Source of the DNA: Capra hircus
Taxonomy: Eukaryota > Chordata > Mammalia > Artiodactyla > Bovidae
DNA: 64,000 nucleotides
Direction of reading: 5' to 3'
Assembly: GCF_001704415.2 (NCBI RefSeq)
Contig: NC_030821.1
Span: 35,509,210-35,573,209 of the forward strand
This document shows, in pieces, positions 43,771 through 54,490 of this stretch; the first letter of the stretch is position 1; the number at the start of each line of letters is the position of its first letter. Made by a program: the position numbers and the translations under genes. Below the pieces are notes generated by a model, which worked only from the letters and a program-made list of their open reading frames with translations, searched no databases and was not told where the DNA came from.

Positions 43771-44826
43771 TGTTTCCGTCACCTAAACGTCCCCTGTGGA
43801 AGTGAAAAACCTCACTAATAAGATGCAGGCTGTATAATTAGAAAGTCTCTGATACATGAAAGAAAGAGGACAGACACCCTTACAGGTATATGTAAAATCC
43901 AGTGGAAAAAATCATGTTGGAGATCTAGACCAACAAGGTGACGATAGGCCTACCTTCAAAGACATCAGAAAGGTGGATCCCACCCTTTGCTCAAGGCAAC
44001 AAGACCAGACTCAGACCACAGCTGGCTTAGATGCCAGGGTGGGTGGTGCTAGGTGACCTCAAAGCCCACTAGAGTTCTTAAAATCTATGTTGACAGCAGG
44101 AAGAATTAGGTTCAGGGTATGGGGTGCCCCCAGCTGAGCTGTACATGGGACTCAAATAATTCCAACTGTGGAGGAACAGACACGAAGCAGCAAATCAGGC
44201 AAGTCCTGATGTCATCAACCAGTTGATTGGCACTTTTTTTTAAACTTTGTAAACATTTCCCCAAGATTGTGCAGACACAGTCTTAAACCTGTCAATTCTA
44301 GAGGCTCCAGATTTATACAAGCACAATGCACTGTCATTTTCCAAGTACAAGACTGCAAAATGCTGTCTCTTTCTCATTATAGCCATCCACCGTTCGGTGC
44401 CCTTGGTTTTAATGACAGCCACTGCTTTAGCCTCTTCAAATCAGCAGGTAACTTCTTCATGAGCATTGGCAATTCTGCAATTTATGTAACATTTTTTGGC
44501 CTCTGACTTGTGTCTGTGATCCATGACCTCAGGGTCTATACAGAATCAGCACATATGTGGAAGAGGTTAAGTCACAATCCTAACCATGTCTTGCGCTGAC
44601 ATCACTAATCATAGCCTAGATTCTTTCAGTCTTGCCTAGAAAATCCTCGCTACCATGTCCTAAATGGTCAATATCAATGGATTAGATTTAGTATATGATA
44701 AAACTTACTGACCAGAGAGACCTACTAGTCTGCCTTTCAACAAGTCACTTAATTAAAAATAAAGCTAATGACAGAAGCTTTAAATTGACCTCCCTGCTTA
44801 ATTACATAAAGAAATGCTCAAGGTAG
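43771..44826. other. About 1 kb without recognised repeats
   Basis: No repeat or exon recognised; T run at 44235-44241. Confidence 0.35.
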
Positions 44827-45030
44827 GGCTTCCCTGGTGGCTCAGGCAGTAAAGAATCTGCCTGCAATGAGGGAGACCTGAGTTCAATCCCTAGGTCAGG
44901 AAGATCCCCTGGAGAAGGGGATCTTCTCTAGTATTCCTGACTGGAGAATTCCATGGACAGAGGAGCCTGGAAGGCTACAGTTCATGGGGTTGCAAGGAAT
45001 CCGACACAACTGAGTGACTAACTTTCATTT
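44827..45030 (+). mobile_element. Bov-tA SINE
   Basis: GGGCTTCCCTGGTGGCTCAG to GACTAACTTTCATTTTGATT. The middle carries a local rearrangement with GGGGATCTTCTC replacing the usual CAACCCACTCC. Confidence 0.92.
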
Positions 45031-45259
45031 TGATTCATGCCCAAAGTACACTGGAGGTTCATAACAGTTTAAAAAAGCAAACCAAAAAAGTCTCCAAATC
45101 TTGTGATATAAGAAGGAATAAGGAGCCCTGGATTCTCTCTCTTGCCATCTTTGAATCCAGCTATGTGAGTACTACATGCTGGCTATACCTAAAAATTTTA
45201 TATATGTTTTCTCATTTAATATTCATAGTAAATTAATAAGATTTGCTTTTTTTTTTTTT
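45031..45259. other. No recognised feature; T tract at 45248-45260
   Basis: Unassigned sequence ending in a T run. Confidence 0.35.
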
Positions 45260-45338
45260 TCACAACATCAGGACACAGCTGACACCAAATGTGTAGGATT
45301 TTCCCACAACAACACCAATTCTCAGTTTACCAATCGAT

Positions 45339-45399
45339 CTGTTATTCTTAATAGACTTTCAGTCCCACCCTCTGACCTCTCAAGAAGGAGGGGCTGGAG
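45339..45399. repeat. 61-nt inverted copy of two downstream segments
   Basis: 45353-45399 is the exact reverse complement of 45811-45857 (47/47), and 45339-45354 is the exact reverse complement of 45971-45986 (16/16). The two matches overlap by the dinucleotide AG at 45353-45354. Confidence 0.9.
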
Positions 45400-45810
45400 C
45401 TCAGTCTCACATAGCTGCCCGCACTTCAGATGCCAACTGTAAGGCCAGGTCTCCTGTACTTCTGATCAACCAGCTGTAAATCAGGGGTGCCCATGACACC
45501 CTTGGGCTCAAAAATTTGCTAAAATGGCTCACAGATTTCAGGGAGACACTTTACTTACTAGTACTGGTTCATTATAGAAGCTAATAGAATGGATACAAGT
45601 CAACAGCCAGATGATGAGGTACAAGGTCCAGAAGGATCTGAAGTGTAAGAGCTTCTGTTTCCATGGAGTTTGGGGTGTGCCACCCTCTTGGCACGTGGAT
45701 GTGTTTCATCAACCAAAAGTTCTGAGAGCCCCTTTCTTTAGAGCTTTTATGGGGGTTCTGTTCTATAAATATGGTTGATTACATCACTGATCATTGGTGG
45801 TTAATTCGAT

Positions 45811-45857
45811 CTCCAGCCCCTCCTTCTTGAGAGGTCAGAGGGTGGGACTGAAAGTCT
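45811..45857. repeat. Right arm of the perfect inverted repeat
   Basis: CTCCAGCCCCTCCTTCTTGA to GACTGAAAGTCT. It fits the expected order of the surrounding old repeat, so it is the likely template of the 45353-45399 copy. Confidence 0.85.
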
Positions 45858-45983
45858 CTGCCCAGTAGCCACATGGTTGGTTCCTTTGGTAACCAGCCCC
45901 CCACCTGAAGCTACCTAGAAGCCCACCAAGAGTGACCTCATCAGCATAAACTCAGTATACTTCTAAAAGCCTATTAAGAATAA

Positions 45984-46157
45984 CAGGAACTGATGGACCA
46001 GTGGCTAACACTCTGTGCTCCCAGTGCAGGGGGGCCCAGGGTTCAATACCTGGTCAGGGAACTGGATCCCACATGTGGGAAGTAAGAGTTCACATGCTGC
46101 AACTAAAGAGACCAGGTGCCAAAAGTTAAGATCAGGCACAGTTAAAAAAAAAAAATA
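45984..46157 (+). mobile_element. CHR SINE
   Basis: TGATGGACCAGTGGCTAACA, TTCAATACCTGGTCAGGGAA, CACATGCTGCAACTAAAGAG and an A tail at 46143-46154, inserted in the old repeat. Confidence 0.85.
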
Positions 46158-46290
46158 GCAAAGGAATCTTCTCACTCTTCCTGTCACCCAGAAACTCAAA
46201 GGGTTCAGAAGTTCTATGCCGGAAACTGGGGAGGAAGACCAAATCTGCGTTTCTTATCTCCCAATATCACATCCACTATTGCCTGACCTC

Positions 46291-46869
46291 TTTCTTCCTC
46301 TCCCCACCAGCATTCTTGCAAGAGTAATTTGTACCCATCAGTCTTTGCTTAATCACACCCTGTACTTTATTACCCACTGTAACATCACCTCTGAAATCGT
46401 AACTCTGAGAGAAATGACGTCTTGTTGTTCATCCATAGGGATGTTTGTATCAGACTGCACAATGAGGACTTCCGTTTGTGAGTGACGTGACTTTGGAAAG
46501 GGCAGGAATGCACTGGCTAGAGTATCATCAGTGATCTATATGACTGTCCATCTGTCTCATTTCTATAGCTATATGCCAACAGGGAAACTGGGCTGCATAT
46601 CACTCTGGCCTCACGTTTTTTCATTGTGTTTAGCAGTTTGTTGGAAAAATCTAGAGAAAGGACAAAACTGGCCTGCTTTGAGTGACACGGCCACCTCCAG
46701 AGCCATTCACTATGGTAGGGGAAGCTATGGCAGTTGGGGCAGCCTAGGGTCCTGGGTCTACAGGGCTGGCTAGAGTGGGGTCATGTCTGTGCTAGAGAAA
46801 GCTGGGAAACACATACACAGCTGCTGGGAAAATCATGAACTGTACAGCCACTGTGATTTGTGTCTAATA
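46291..46869. other. No recognised feature
   Basis: Unassigned sequence. Confidence 0.35.
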
Positions 46870-47098
46870 AGTAGACTTCTGGGCTTCTCAGATGGCAGTG
46901 GTAAAGAATCTGCCTGCCAATGCAGGAGATGCGGGTTCAATCCCTGGGTTGGGAAGATCCCCTGGGGGAAGAAATGGTAACCCACTCCAGTATTCATGCC
47001 TGGAGAATCCCATGGCCAGAGGAGCCTGGCAGGCTACAGTCCATGCAGTCTCAAAGAGTTGGACATGACTAAGCACAGCACAGCACAAGCAGATTTCT
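46870..47098 (+). mobile_element. Bov-tA SINE with target-site duplication
   Basis: GGGCTTCTCAGATGGCAGTG to a GCACAGCACAGCAC tail. Imperfect 11-bp duplication AGTAGACTTCT / AGCAGATTTCT at 46870-46880 and 47088-47098. Confidence 0.93.
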
Positions 47099-47689
47099 AT
47101 GTAATGCTGAGAATGGTGCAGAATAAAACAATAGATGGCAGAATTGAGGTCATCATCAAAATCACGCAGTCATTAAGGCTGAGCAGATATATTAAGCTAT
47201 TCTTGCATTTCAAACCCCATAGGTAGTTAAAACCTTGGCTCAAATGGACCTTACAAGTATATAGAGCCTGAGCCATATGTTTGGAAAGTACACCCAGTAG
47301 GGCCCGTGTCTCCGGATATAAATTCCACCTACCTGTTGCTCGTTTGCCTCTGGAAAGTGTTTTTGGTTTCAAAATCTTTCAATTCAAGCACAAGTCTCTA
47401 CTAGAGAACTTCCACCCTGTTACAAGTTAATACCATTGGCAAGTGCAGTTGACATATAACTCTGAACAAAAAGGCCCTGCAGTACCAGAACCAGAAAGCT
47501 TCTGGGAAACTGGGGCCAGTGGAAGAGAGGACGAGGAGCTACAGGGGCAATAAGATGTCCCCAGCCTGAATGCAGCACACAGGAGTTCATATGGCAGGAC
47601 GGTACTTGGAGGTTTTCTAATATCCCAATCGACAGTAGGGAAAACGGAGCTCTGAAAGAAATCCTGAGGACTTGCCAGGTGTGCTAAAC
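47099..47689. other. No recognised feature
   Basis: Unassigned sequence. Confidence 0.35.
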
Positions 47690-47845
47690 ATTCTCTTGGC
47701 TTTAGTTCGGTCCCATTTCACAGATGAGAAAACTGAGGCTCAGAGAACTTAAAGGACTCCTCTCCATCCAAGCTTACACAGCCAGATAGTAACAACTTTG
47801 AAATTTTCTCCCAGATCTAGCCACTCGGCTCCAAAGCACTGAAGA
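47690..47845 (-). mobile_element. MIR SINE
   Basis: CCCATTTCACAGATGAGAAA, CTGAGGCTCAGAGAACTTAA and CTTACACAGCCAGATAGTAA: a well-kept antisense MIR core. Confidence 0.88.
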
Positions 47846-48919
47846 AGGGTAGTTAATAAATAGGAAAATATGTATCAGAAACTGTGCTTTTTACTTCCAG
47901 GCCAGTGCTCTTTCTACAGAGCATACTGCCTTGCTTTGGGGTCCCATGTTGAACAAAACGTTTTCACAAGAGTTAACATTCTTTATTCTCTGCCTACAAA
48001 GGTAGACAGGAGGTGCATGATTTTCCCTGCTGAACGACTCAAGGGACCTGGGCTCAAAAAGGATAAATGTAGCCCAGTAAGGATGTCACACTAAGCCCCG
48101 CAGGGCTGGGAGCCCTGGGAACACCTTGATTTTGGCCATCAGGCTCCCACCATCCAGTGGATCCGAGAACCAGTTGCACCGCCGTGCTGTTGTTTTCAAG
48201 CGGATTCATCTCTCCCTGTTTTTAGCTTCAATTCCTCCTGACTGTTTTATATTCTAAGCCCTGCCCTGATTTTCAGTTTCTCATAAAGAGAAGTTGTTAC
48301 ATTAGAACTGAGTGACTCTGTCTGCCTCGTTCCTCATTTCAGACTGTACTTTTACATTATCAAGGAAATTAAAAGCCATACATTATGTATACATGCACTA
48401 CAGAAACTCATCTGAAATTCTGTTCGGCGCATATTTGCAGAACTTTTGCTGATTCAATAAATACCACCTTTACTAATCAGGTGTAAATCAGCACTCTGCT
48501 GTGAAGAAGAGTTTAGGCCCGGCTGACTGGACAGGGTCTGCTTTGCAATTTGTCAAGTTTCCAGTTATCTCTTAGTCTTTTCATTGGAGCAGGTGGAGGA
48601 GGGCGGGCTGAGTCTCAGGAGGCAAGGTGGCCTGTGGGACTCTTGGCCTGATGTCACACCTCAAGGAGAAGGGGAGAGATGACCCTCCTAGGGTGGTGAC
48701 CGTATCAACCACAGAGTAACCACAGTAATAGTAACACTATCGATACCTAGGGCTGGCCTCCTGGGCATGCAACCCATATAGTTACAAAGGGTCCAACTCT
48801 GAGAAGGGCCTTTGGGGTAATATTGTGTTGGCATCATCTTGAAATTCTTCATAATTTTTTTGAACGAGCGGCTTTGCACTTTTATTTTATGCTGGGCTTC
48901 ACGATTAAGCAGTCAGTTT
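47846..48919. other. About 1.1 kb without recognised repeats
   Basis: No interspersed repeat recognised. It has more CpG sites than its surroundings at 48170-48200 and 48420-48440 (for example GTTCGGCGCA), and a candidate conserved block at about 48180-48600. Confidence 0.35.
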
Positions 48920-49500
48920 TGCCAATAGCTACCATTTAGTGGACATTTTCTCCAAGTCAGACATAGAGCTAATGTTTCTCTTGCATTATGTAACAACCAT
49001 TATAATATTCAGTTATTCGACAAATACTAAACCACCCTTTAGGTGCCAGGTACTGTGCGAAGTCCTGAAAATATTAAATATCAAGGAGCAACAAGGTTCC
49101 TGCCTTCATAGGACATACATTCTAAACAAGATGTGCATGCTAAGCTGCTTTAGTTGTGTCTGACTCTTTGTGACCCCATGGACTGTAGCCCGCCAGGCTC
49201 CTCTGTCCGTGGGATTCTCCACACAAAAATACTGGAGTGGGTTTCCATTTCCTTCTCCAGGGGATCTTCCCAACCCAGGGGCCTAACCCGCATCCCTTAA
49301 GTCTCCTGCATTGGTAGGCAGGTTCTTTACCACTAGCACCACCTTGGAAGCCCTGTAAACAAGATAGACATGAGTAATTTCAAGTTGTAGTAACTGTGAT
49401 CATGGAGAAACTTAATAAACTGAGGTTAATGTAATAGGAAGGATGCATGTGAAGTCAGATAACCAGCAAAGGCCTTTCTGAGAGTCTAAGAAGCAAGAAC
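48920..49500 (-). mobile_element. MIR then L2 3' end, split by Bov-tA
   Basis: Antisense MIR-like start (48920-49010), then antisense L2: TTATTCGACAAATACTAAAC, TTTAGGTGCCAGGTACTGTG and GTTCCTGCCTTCATAGGACA. It continues after the SINE to about 49500 (GCAAAGGCCTTTCTGAGAG). Confidence 0.6.
49123..49365 (-). mobile_element. Bov-tA SINE with target-site duplication
   Basis: GCTAAGCTGCTTTAGTTGTG to CACCACCTTGGAAGCCC. Perfect 10-bp duplication TAAACAAGAT (49123-49132 and 49356-49365), which is L2 sequence. Confidence 0.95.
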
Positions 49501-49615
49501 TCTTGTATCCACTTTACAGATGAGGAAAGGGAATCTCAGCAGAGCAGTGGCTTAGCCGTGGTCACAGACTCAGATGACAGCAGAGCCAAGGTTTGAGGTC
49601 AAGTATGTCCTCCTC
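49501..49615 (-). mobile_element. MIR SINE fragment
   Basis: CCACTTTACAGATGAGGAAA, GCTTAGCCGTGGTCACAGAC and CAGAGCCAAGGTTTGAGGTC. Confidence 0.8.
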
Positions 49616-49629
49616 AGTGGCCAGTGTTC

Positions 49630-49745
49630 CAGAACAAAGCTTCTCAAACTTTAATATGCATAGAAATCACTGGGTATTCTGTTGATGTGGGGTAGGGCTA
49701 ATCCTGCCCAGAACCACACTTGGAGATCAAGATCTTAAATGTCTG
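49630..49745 (+). mobile_element. MER5-type hAT MITE fragment
   Basis: AGCTTCTCAAACTTTAATAT and AGAAATCACTGGGTATTCTG resemble the 5' half of MER5. Confidence 0.5.
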
Positions 49746-50439
49746 TGTTTGAGGAATGTGGTTGGGAGGAGCTGCCACACAGACTCACAGGTACTGCGAT
49801 GTGGAGAGTCTGCTCTCATCAGAGGAAGTCTGAAGGAACTTGATGCCGATGGACAGGCTCAGGGAGACAAGGCAGGAACTCAGGGACTGCAGAACCTCAA
49901 ACATTTCATGATTCTGCCTAAACTTCGGGGAAAAAAACTGAAAACATTACCAGCACAGTTTCTGACCAAGAACTTAGAAGGAGAGAACTGACCAACAGAA
50001 AAGAAACTTTCCCCTCCTCTACCAACTGTGTAGACGAGATCCCAAGTCCAGCAATATCACCTTGAGCGCTAAGAAAAGTTTCTTTACTTCTATCCTCAAT
50101 CTCCCCCACTGTGCCTGAAGCTCGTTTTTTTTTTTGCAAAGTTCTCTATGAAGATAGAGCCTGTCCACTTAACATTTCCCCATATTCAAGTTAGTTTCAA
50201 GCCATTCTTGAGCTTCAAAATTCTAATTCAAATACCTCACTCCCGTTTATTTTTGTCCTTATAGGACTATAAGAGTCATTTTTAAAAATTGCTATAATAA
50301 TCTTTTTTTCTGACTCGTCAACAGTTTTTATGAGCCAAATATGACATTATAAGATCTGACTAATTCACAGCAAAAATAACTACCTCCCAGCCCTCATAGA
50401 ACATATTCCTTTTATTCCCGCACAATATATTAAAGGTGT
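49746..50439. other. No recognised feature
   Basis: Unassigned; T tract at 50126-50135. Confidence 0.35.
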
Positions 50440-50600
50440 GGTCAACTCTGAATGCTGGATCTGTTTCTACTGGACATGTATGTACTGAGTCTCTCTGTTC
50501 TGTGTCATTTGTTTGCTTTGTTCATAACTGAAACCGTGATGATGAATACGCTAACTGGAACACAATAGGTGATTAATAAATATTTGTTGAATGAACGTAC
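50440..50600 (+). mobile_element. L2 LINE 3' end
   Basis: Ends AATAGGTGATTAATAAATAT then TTGTTGAATGAACG, the typical L2 tail. Confidence 0.7.
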
Positions 50601-50767
50601 AAGCAACTTTGAGCTAGTCTCTACTGAACTATGCCCTGTATTTAAAGAGTACTTCTCTTTCAGATTATTAGGAATCTCCCTGAAGAAGGAAGTGATTTCA
50701 CCTGGAGCAAAAATATGGACCTATTAGAGAATTGCTGGTGGCATCTAATAAATATCTTTCATGTGAA

Positions 50768-50985
50768 GGGGCTTCCCTGGTGGCTCAGAGGGTAAAGAAT
50801 CTGCCTGCCAATTTGGAAGACTGAGGTTCGATCCCTGGGTTGGGATAATCTCTTGGAGAAGGAAATGGATACTCACTCCAATATTCTTGCCTGGAGAATT
50901 CCATGGACAGAGGAGCCTGGCAGGCTACAGTCCACGGGGTTGCAAAGAGTTGGACATGATTGAGTGACTAACACTTTCACACTTG
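50768..50985 (+). mobile_element. Bov-tA SINE
   Basis: GGGCTTCCCTGGTGGCTCAG head, well-kept B box GGTTCGATCCC near 50826, tail GAGTGACTAACACTTTCACA. Confidence 0.95.
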
Positions 50986-51059
50986 GTGGTTGACCAAAAA
51001 AGTGCAGCGGGACACTTCACTTTCTGAGAAGCTGTGGCATAAAGAGAGACTGTGAAAGA

Positions 51060-51240
51060 GGGAATCAGGCAGCCAAGCTTCCAGTCTTGGCCTGACTCCA
51101 AACTAGCTGTGTGTTCTTAGAAAATTTATTAGACCTCGCTAGGCTTTAGTAACCTTGGCCAAGAAATGACAGGGTGGAACTAGGTGATCTCTAAGGATCT
51201 CTTTAGTACTAGCAATCTGTGAGTCCAATCTGTGAATCCT
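51060..51240 (+). mobile_element. MIR-family SINE (MIR3-like)
   Basis: AACTAGCTGTGTGTTCTTAG followed by GGAACTAGGTGATCTCTAAG, the pattern of MIR3-type elements. Confidence 0.6.
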
Positions 51241-52159
51241 TGGAGTTTGAAAATAGAAACTAAGGCCAAAAGGAAAAGATTTGTATAGAAATACAGGTAT
51301 CCATAACAAAGGCTCCTTGGACAAAAACAGCTCTCACTGTCTACCCTGGAGTCCCATTTCCTGCCATGTGGTTATTGCAATGGTCTTTATAAATGCAGTT
51401 TCCTGTTTCACCATTTTGTTGTTGTCCTTCTTCAGAATGCCTAGATACATGCCGTGTTCTATCACATCATTTGGTTCGGCCTTGGAGCCTTGTTTGGCTG
51501 CAAAGTTCACAGATCCCCTGGTGGTGCATTTGATCTGCCCGCAAAATTCCCATTGACTTTGTGCGTTCATTGCCAGATCAGGCCCATTTAACCCACACAA
51601 GCATCTGACACAAAGATAGGTAATTAAACAGCCTGTGGGTACAACGCTCTTCTCCAAGATAGTCTCTCCGCAAATCCCAGCTCCCCTTCTCATTCAGATA
51701 AACCACTCCTCCCCAGGGGCCAGCTACTTCACTTGTACCTGGGCTATGGGTGCAGATTTCGACTCCAGAGAAGCGACTCAGCGCCATCAGTCAACCTTCA
51801 TTTGCCTCTGCTCTTTCCTGCATACCCGTGACCAGGAGTCCATTTCTGCCAAGAGGTTTTGTCTTTGTCAGTTTCCAATCCAGAACACAAGCTCCCCACA
51901 GGTACCTAACGTGCCATCTGCATGTTAGCGAATATCATCCCTGCATTCAGCCTGGATCAAGGGCTTTTCTCTCAGCATCTGGAATTAGCAGGCCTGCTGG
52001 GAGCACTGGCAGAGCAAACCGAGAGTGGAAACAAAACAGCATCTGTGAAATGGGATTATCTGGGGAAAGAAGCCAAGGAGCTTTGGAAAAAGCGAAGGAG
52101 AAAACTCGGGTTGTGTGAGAGAAACATGGATTGTGGGTTGTGATCATCAACGTGCCTAG
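51241..52159. other. About 0.9 kb without recognised repeats
   Basis: No repeat recognised. Overlapping frames of 97-122 codons occur at 51635-52143 (+), without a recognisable domain. Candidate single-copy DNA. Confidence 0.35.
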
Positions 52160-52312
52160 CAACATGCTGAATGATTTAATAATGCCATCTAATCATCTCA
52201 ATGATTCCCTGTAAACTGTAATTTACAGATGGAAGAAGTGAGGCTAGGAGAGAAAAGAGAACAGGCCCAAAGTCAAGTTACTGATCAGTGGGTTTAAACT
52301 TAGGTCAGCTTA
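52160..52312 (-). mobile_element. MIR SINE
   Basis: ATTTACAGATGGAAGAAGTG, AAGTCAAGTTACTGATCAGT and GGTTTAAACTTAGGTCAGCT. Confidence 0.65.
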
Positions 52313-52724
52313 CCTTCAACATTCATGTTCTTTCCTTTTTTCATCAAACTGCTATGGGTGCAGAAGAAAGAGTGTGAGGACAAGGCAGAAGAGGAGAAGG
52401 AGGTTCAGGGGAGGAGAGGAAAAGAAAACAGGAAGGAAGGAAAGAATGGAAGGACTTTTACAGCTGCCTCAAGTGCACCCAGTGGGGGTCGTCCATGCCA
52501 GAAACCACTTACCCCACACTTTGCAATTTGGTTCCAGAAGAGCAACAGTCATTATGTGTAAGTCCGTGAAGCATCCTTCTTCATCAGGCCTCTGCTTGGG
52601 GCATTTGCCAAGTTTGGACAAGTGTCTTCACATCACCTACGACCTACTTCATAGCTCATGTTTGTCGTAGAGATGACCCATTCTTAGCTTCTACCTATGG
52701 ATAGGGCCTACTATCTATCACTGT
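52313..52724. other. Unassigned; 90-bp purine tract at 52366-52456
   Basis: GAGGAGAAGGAGGTTCAGGG to AGGAAGGAAGGAAAGAATGG is almost all purine on the + strand. No repeat family recognised. Confidence 0.4.
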
Positions 52725-53165
52725 ATAAGCAAGCACCCCAAATGCAGTAGCTTATAACAACATCATTTTCTTCATATCTCTCAGGATCTGAGGGCTATTT
52801 GGGCTGAGCTGAGCAGTCTTCGCTCAGCTTGCTCATGTGGCTACATCAGAGAGAGGCTGGTACTGAATAGCTCATCAAGGCTTCCTCACTCGCATGTCTG
52901 GTAGTTGGCGCTGTGGTTGGAGACCTCACCTGAGACTGTGCACCAGAACATCTCCATATGACCTCTCCCTGTGGCTGCTGCTTCCTCAGACTGGGCTGCT
53001 TCCAATAGCGAGCATTCCAAGACACCCTAGAGCAAGCTTCACTGATTTTTAGGACATAGCATCGAATGACTCAGAGCATCAATTCTGCCATAGCCAAAGG
53101 CCTACCCAGGTTCATAGAGAGGAAATACAGACCTCAGTTCTCAATGCAAGGAGTGGCACTTCACA
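52725..53165 (+). mobile_element. Old interspersed repeat, family unresolved
   Basis: AAATGCAGTAGCTTATAACA, TTTGGGCTGAGCTGAGCAGT, CTCACTCGCATGTCTGGTAG and TTCCAATAGCGAGCATTCCA match a familiar old mammalian repeat I cannot name. Confidence 0.5.
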
Positions 53166-53449
53166 CTATACAAGGAGCAGGATGGGAGATCTTGCTGTGA
53201 CCATCTTGGAAACTACATTCCACCAGAGTCTGCTCTCTGACCACCGTTTGCCTCTCTCACACATACAAAATATATTTATCCCTCTCCTAAGACCTCCAAA
53301 CCTCATACCATTATGGCATCTGCTCAAAGTCCAGGAGCTAGCAACTAAAAAAGGTTTAGCTGTGAGCACAGTTCCTTCCATGCCTGAATACCATTCCTCA
53401 ATCTGATGATAAGTGAACTAAAGAGACAAGCTACCTGCCCCCTAAAGAC
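53166..53449. other. No recognised feature
   Basis: Unassigned sequence. Confidence 0.35.
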
Positions 53450-53625
53450 ATATTTATGAAGCATTCACTCCATATTAGGCCCTTCATCCAACATTTAGGT
53501 GAGTTATTGCATTTAATCCTCAGCAGTACTGGGAAGTAATATCATCCCTAATTCCAGATGATGAGAATGAAACCCAGAGAGGCCAAGTAACTAAGATCTC
53601 ACAGCTGCTAAGTGGGTATCTTTAG
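53450..53625 (-). mobile_element. MIR SINE
   Basis: ATTGCATTTAATCCTCAGCA, GATGATGAGAATGAAACCCA and TCTCACAGCTGCTAAGTGGG. Confidence 0.85.
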
Positions 53626-53699
53626 CTCTCCAATGAAGCTGATTTAACACACATTATACAGTATAAATCATGAACACCTGACCGTAGACTTAAGCATAA

Positions 53700-53880
53700 T
53701 TTATATTCATTAACAGTTCTCAAAGTGCTCACAGATTTCTGGGAGTTCCTGAGACACTTCCAGGAAGTCCAAGAGGTCAAGACTATTTTCATAACAATGT
53801 TAAGACTTTACTTGCCCTTTTCACTTGACATTGACCCCCTGATGGTGCAAGAACAATGGGATCTAAAAGGAATCAGGCCA
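53700..53880 (+). mobile_element. hAT DNA transposon, 5' fragment
   Basis: TTCTCAAAGTGCTCACAGAT, GACTATTTTCATAACAATGT and CCCTGATGGTGCAAGAACAA match the 5' region of an old hAT element. It stops near GGAATCAGGC, where the element at 55757 appears to resume. Confidence 0.5.
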
Positions 53881-54204
53881 CCCTGAAGAAACAGCTGAGT
53901 CAGGGACTAGGGCTGGGTAGGTAGGTACGAAATGACGTGATAACTTACGCCAGAAAGTAAGAAAGTGCTCAGAAGAATGCAAAGTGATTGGGACACATCA
54001 CCAAGACATAGGAAGTAGCTCAGAGGGCTCCCTTTGGCAAGAGTTGGGACAATTTTAGCAACCAAATAATTAAGTACAGGAATGTACTGTAAACAACTGA
54101 AAAAATAAGAATTCATAAACTTACGTCAGTAAGAGAAAGATAAATGAGGGATGGATAGATAGCATAGGATAGACATATATATATGTATATATTATGTGAT
54201 TATG

Positions 54205-54287
54205 TGAAGTCGTGCAGTTGTGTCTGACTCTTTGTGACCCCATGGACTGTAGCCTACCAGGCTCTTCTGTCCATGGGATTTTCCAGG
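54205..54287 (-). mobile_element. Bov-A SINE fragment
   Basis: CGTGCAGTTGTGTCTGACTC to ATGGGATTTTCCAGG, antisense; abruptly joined to a sense Bov-tA. Confidence 0.9.
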
Positions 54288-54490
54288 CTTCCCTGGTGGC
54301 TCAGAGGTTAAAGCGTCTGCCTGGAATGCGGGAGACCTGGGTTTGATCCCTGGGTTGGGAAGATCCCCTGGAGAAGGAAATGGCAACCCACTCCAGTACT
54401 CTTGCCTGGAGAATCCCATGGAGGGTGGAGCCTGGTAGGCTACAGTCCATGGGGTCACAAAGAGTCGACATGACTGAGCAACTTTACTTA
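54288..54490 (+). mobile_element. Bov-tA SINE, full length
   Basis: CTTCCCTGGTGGCTCAGAGG to GACTGAGCAACTTTACTT. Its body is the inverted partner of the preceding Bov-A. Confidence 0.93.

Larger units (their letters stand above)
45260..46290 (+). mobile_element. Old interspersed repeat, family unresolved
   Basis: I recognise this as an old mammalian repeat from blocks such as GACACCCTTGGGCTCAAAAA, TTGCTAAAATGGCTCACAGA, GAGACACTTTACTTACTAGT, ACATGGTTGGTTCCTTTGGT and CTCATCAGCATAAACTCAGT. It continues past a CHR insertion (GGAAACTGGGGAGGAAGACC). I cannot name the family. It contains a foreign 61-nt inverted segment at 45339-45399. Confidence 0.6.

Noticed and set aside
45339..45986. Terminal inverted repeats of a DNA transposon
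   Set aside because: The left 61 nt matches two separated right-hand segments joined together, and the old repeat continues past the right arm beyond the CHR insertion, so these are not element ends.
51750..52118. 122-codon open frame, possible exon
   Set aside because: No domain, no clear Kozak or splice context, and competing frames of similar length. Kept only as a weak finding.
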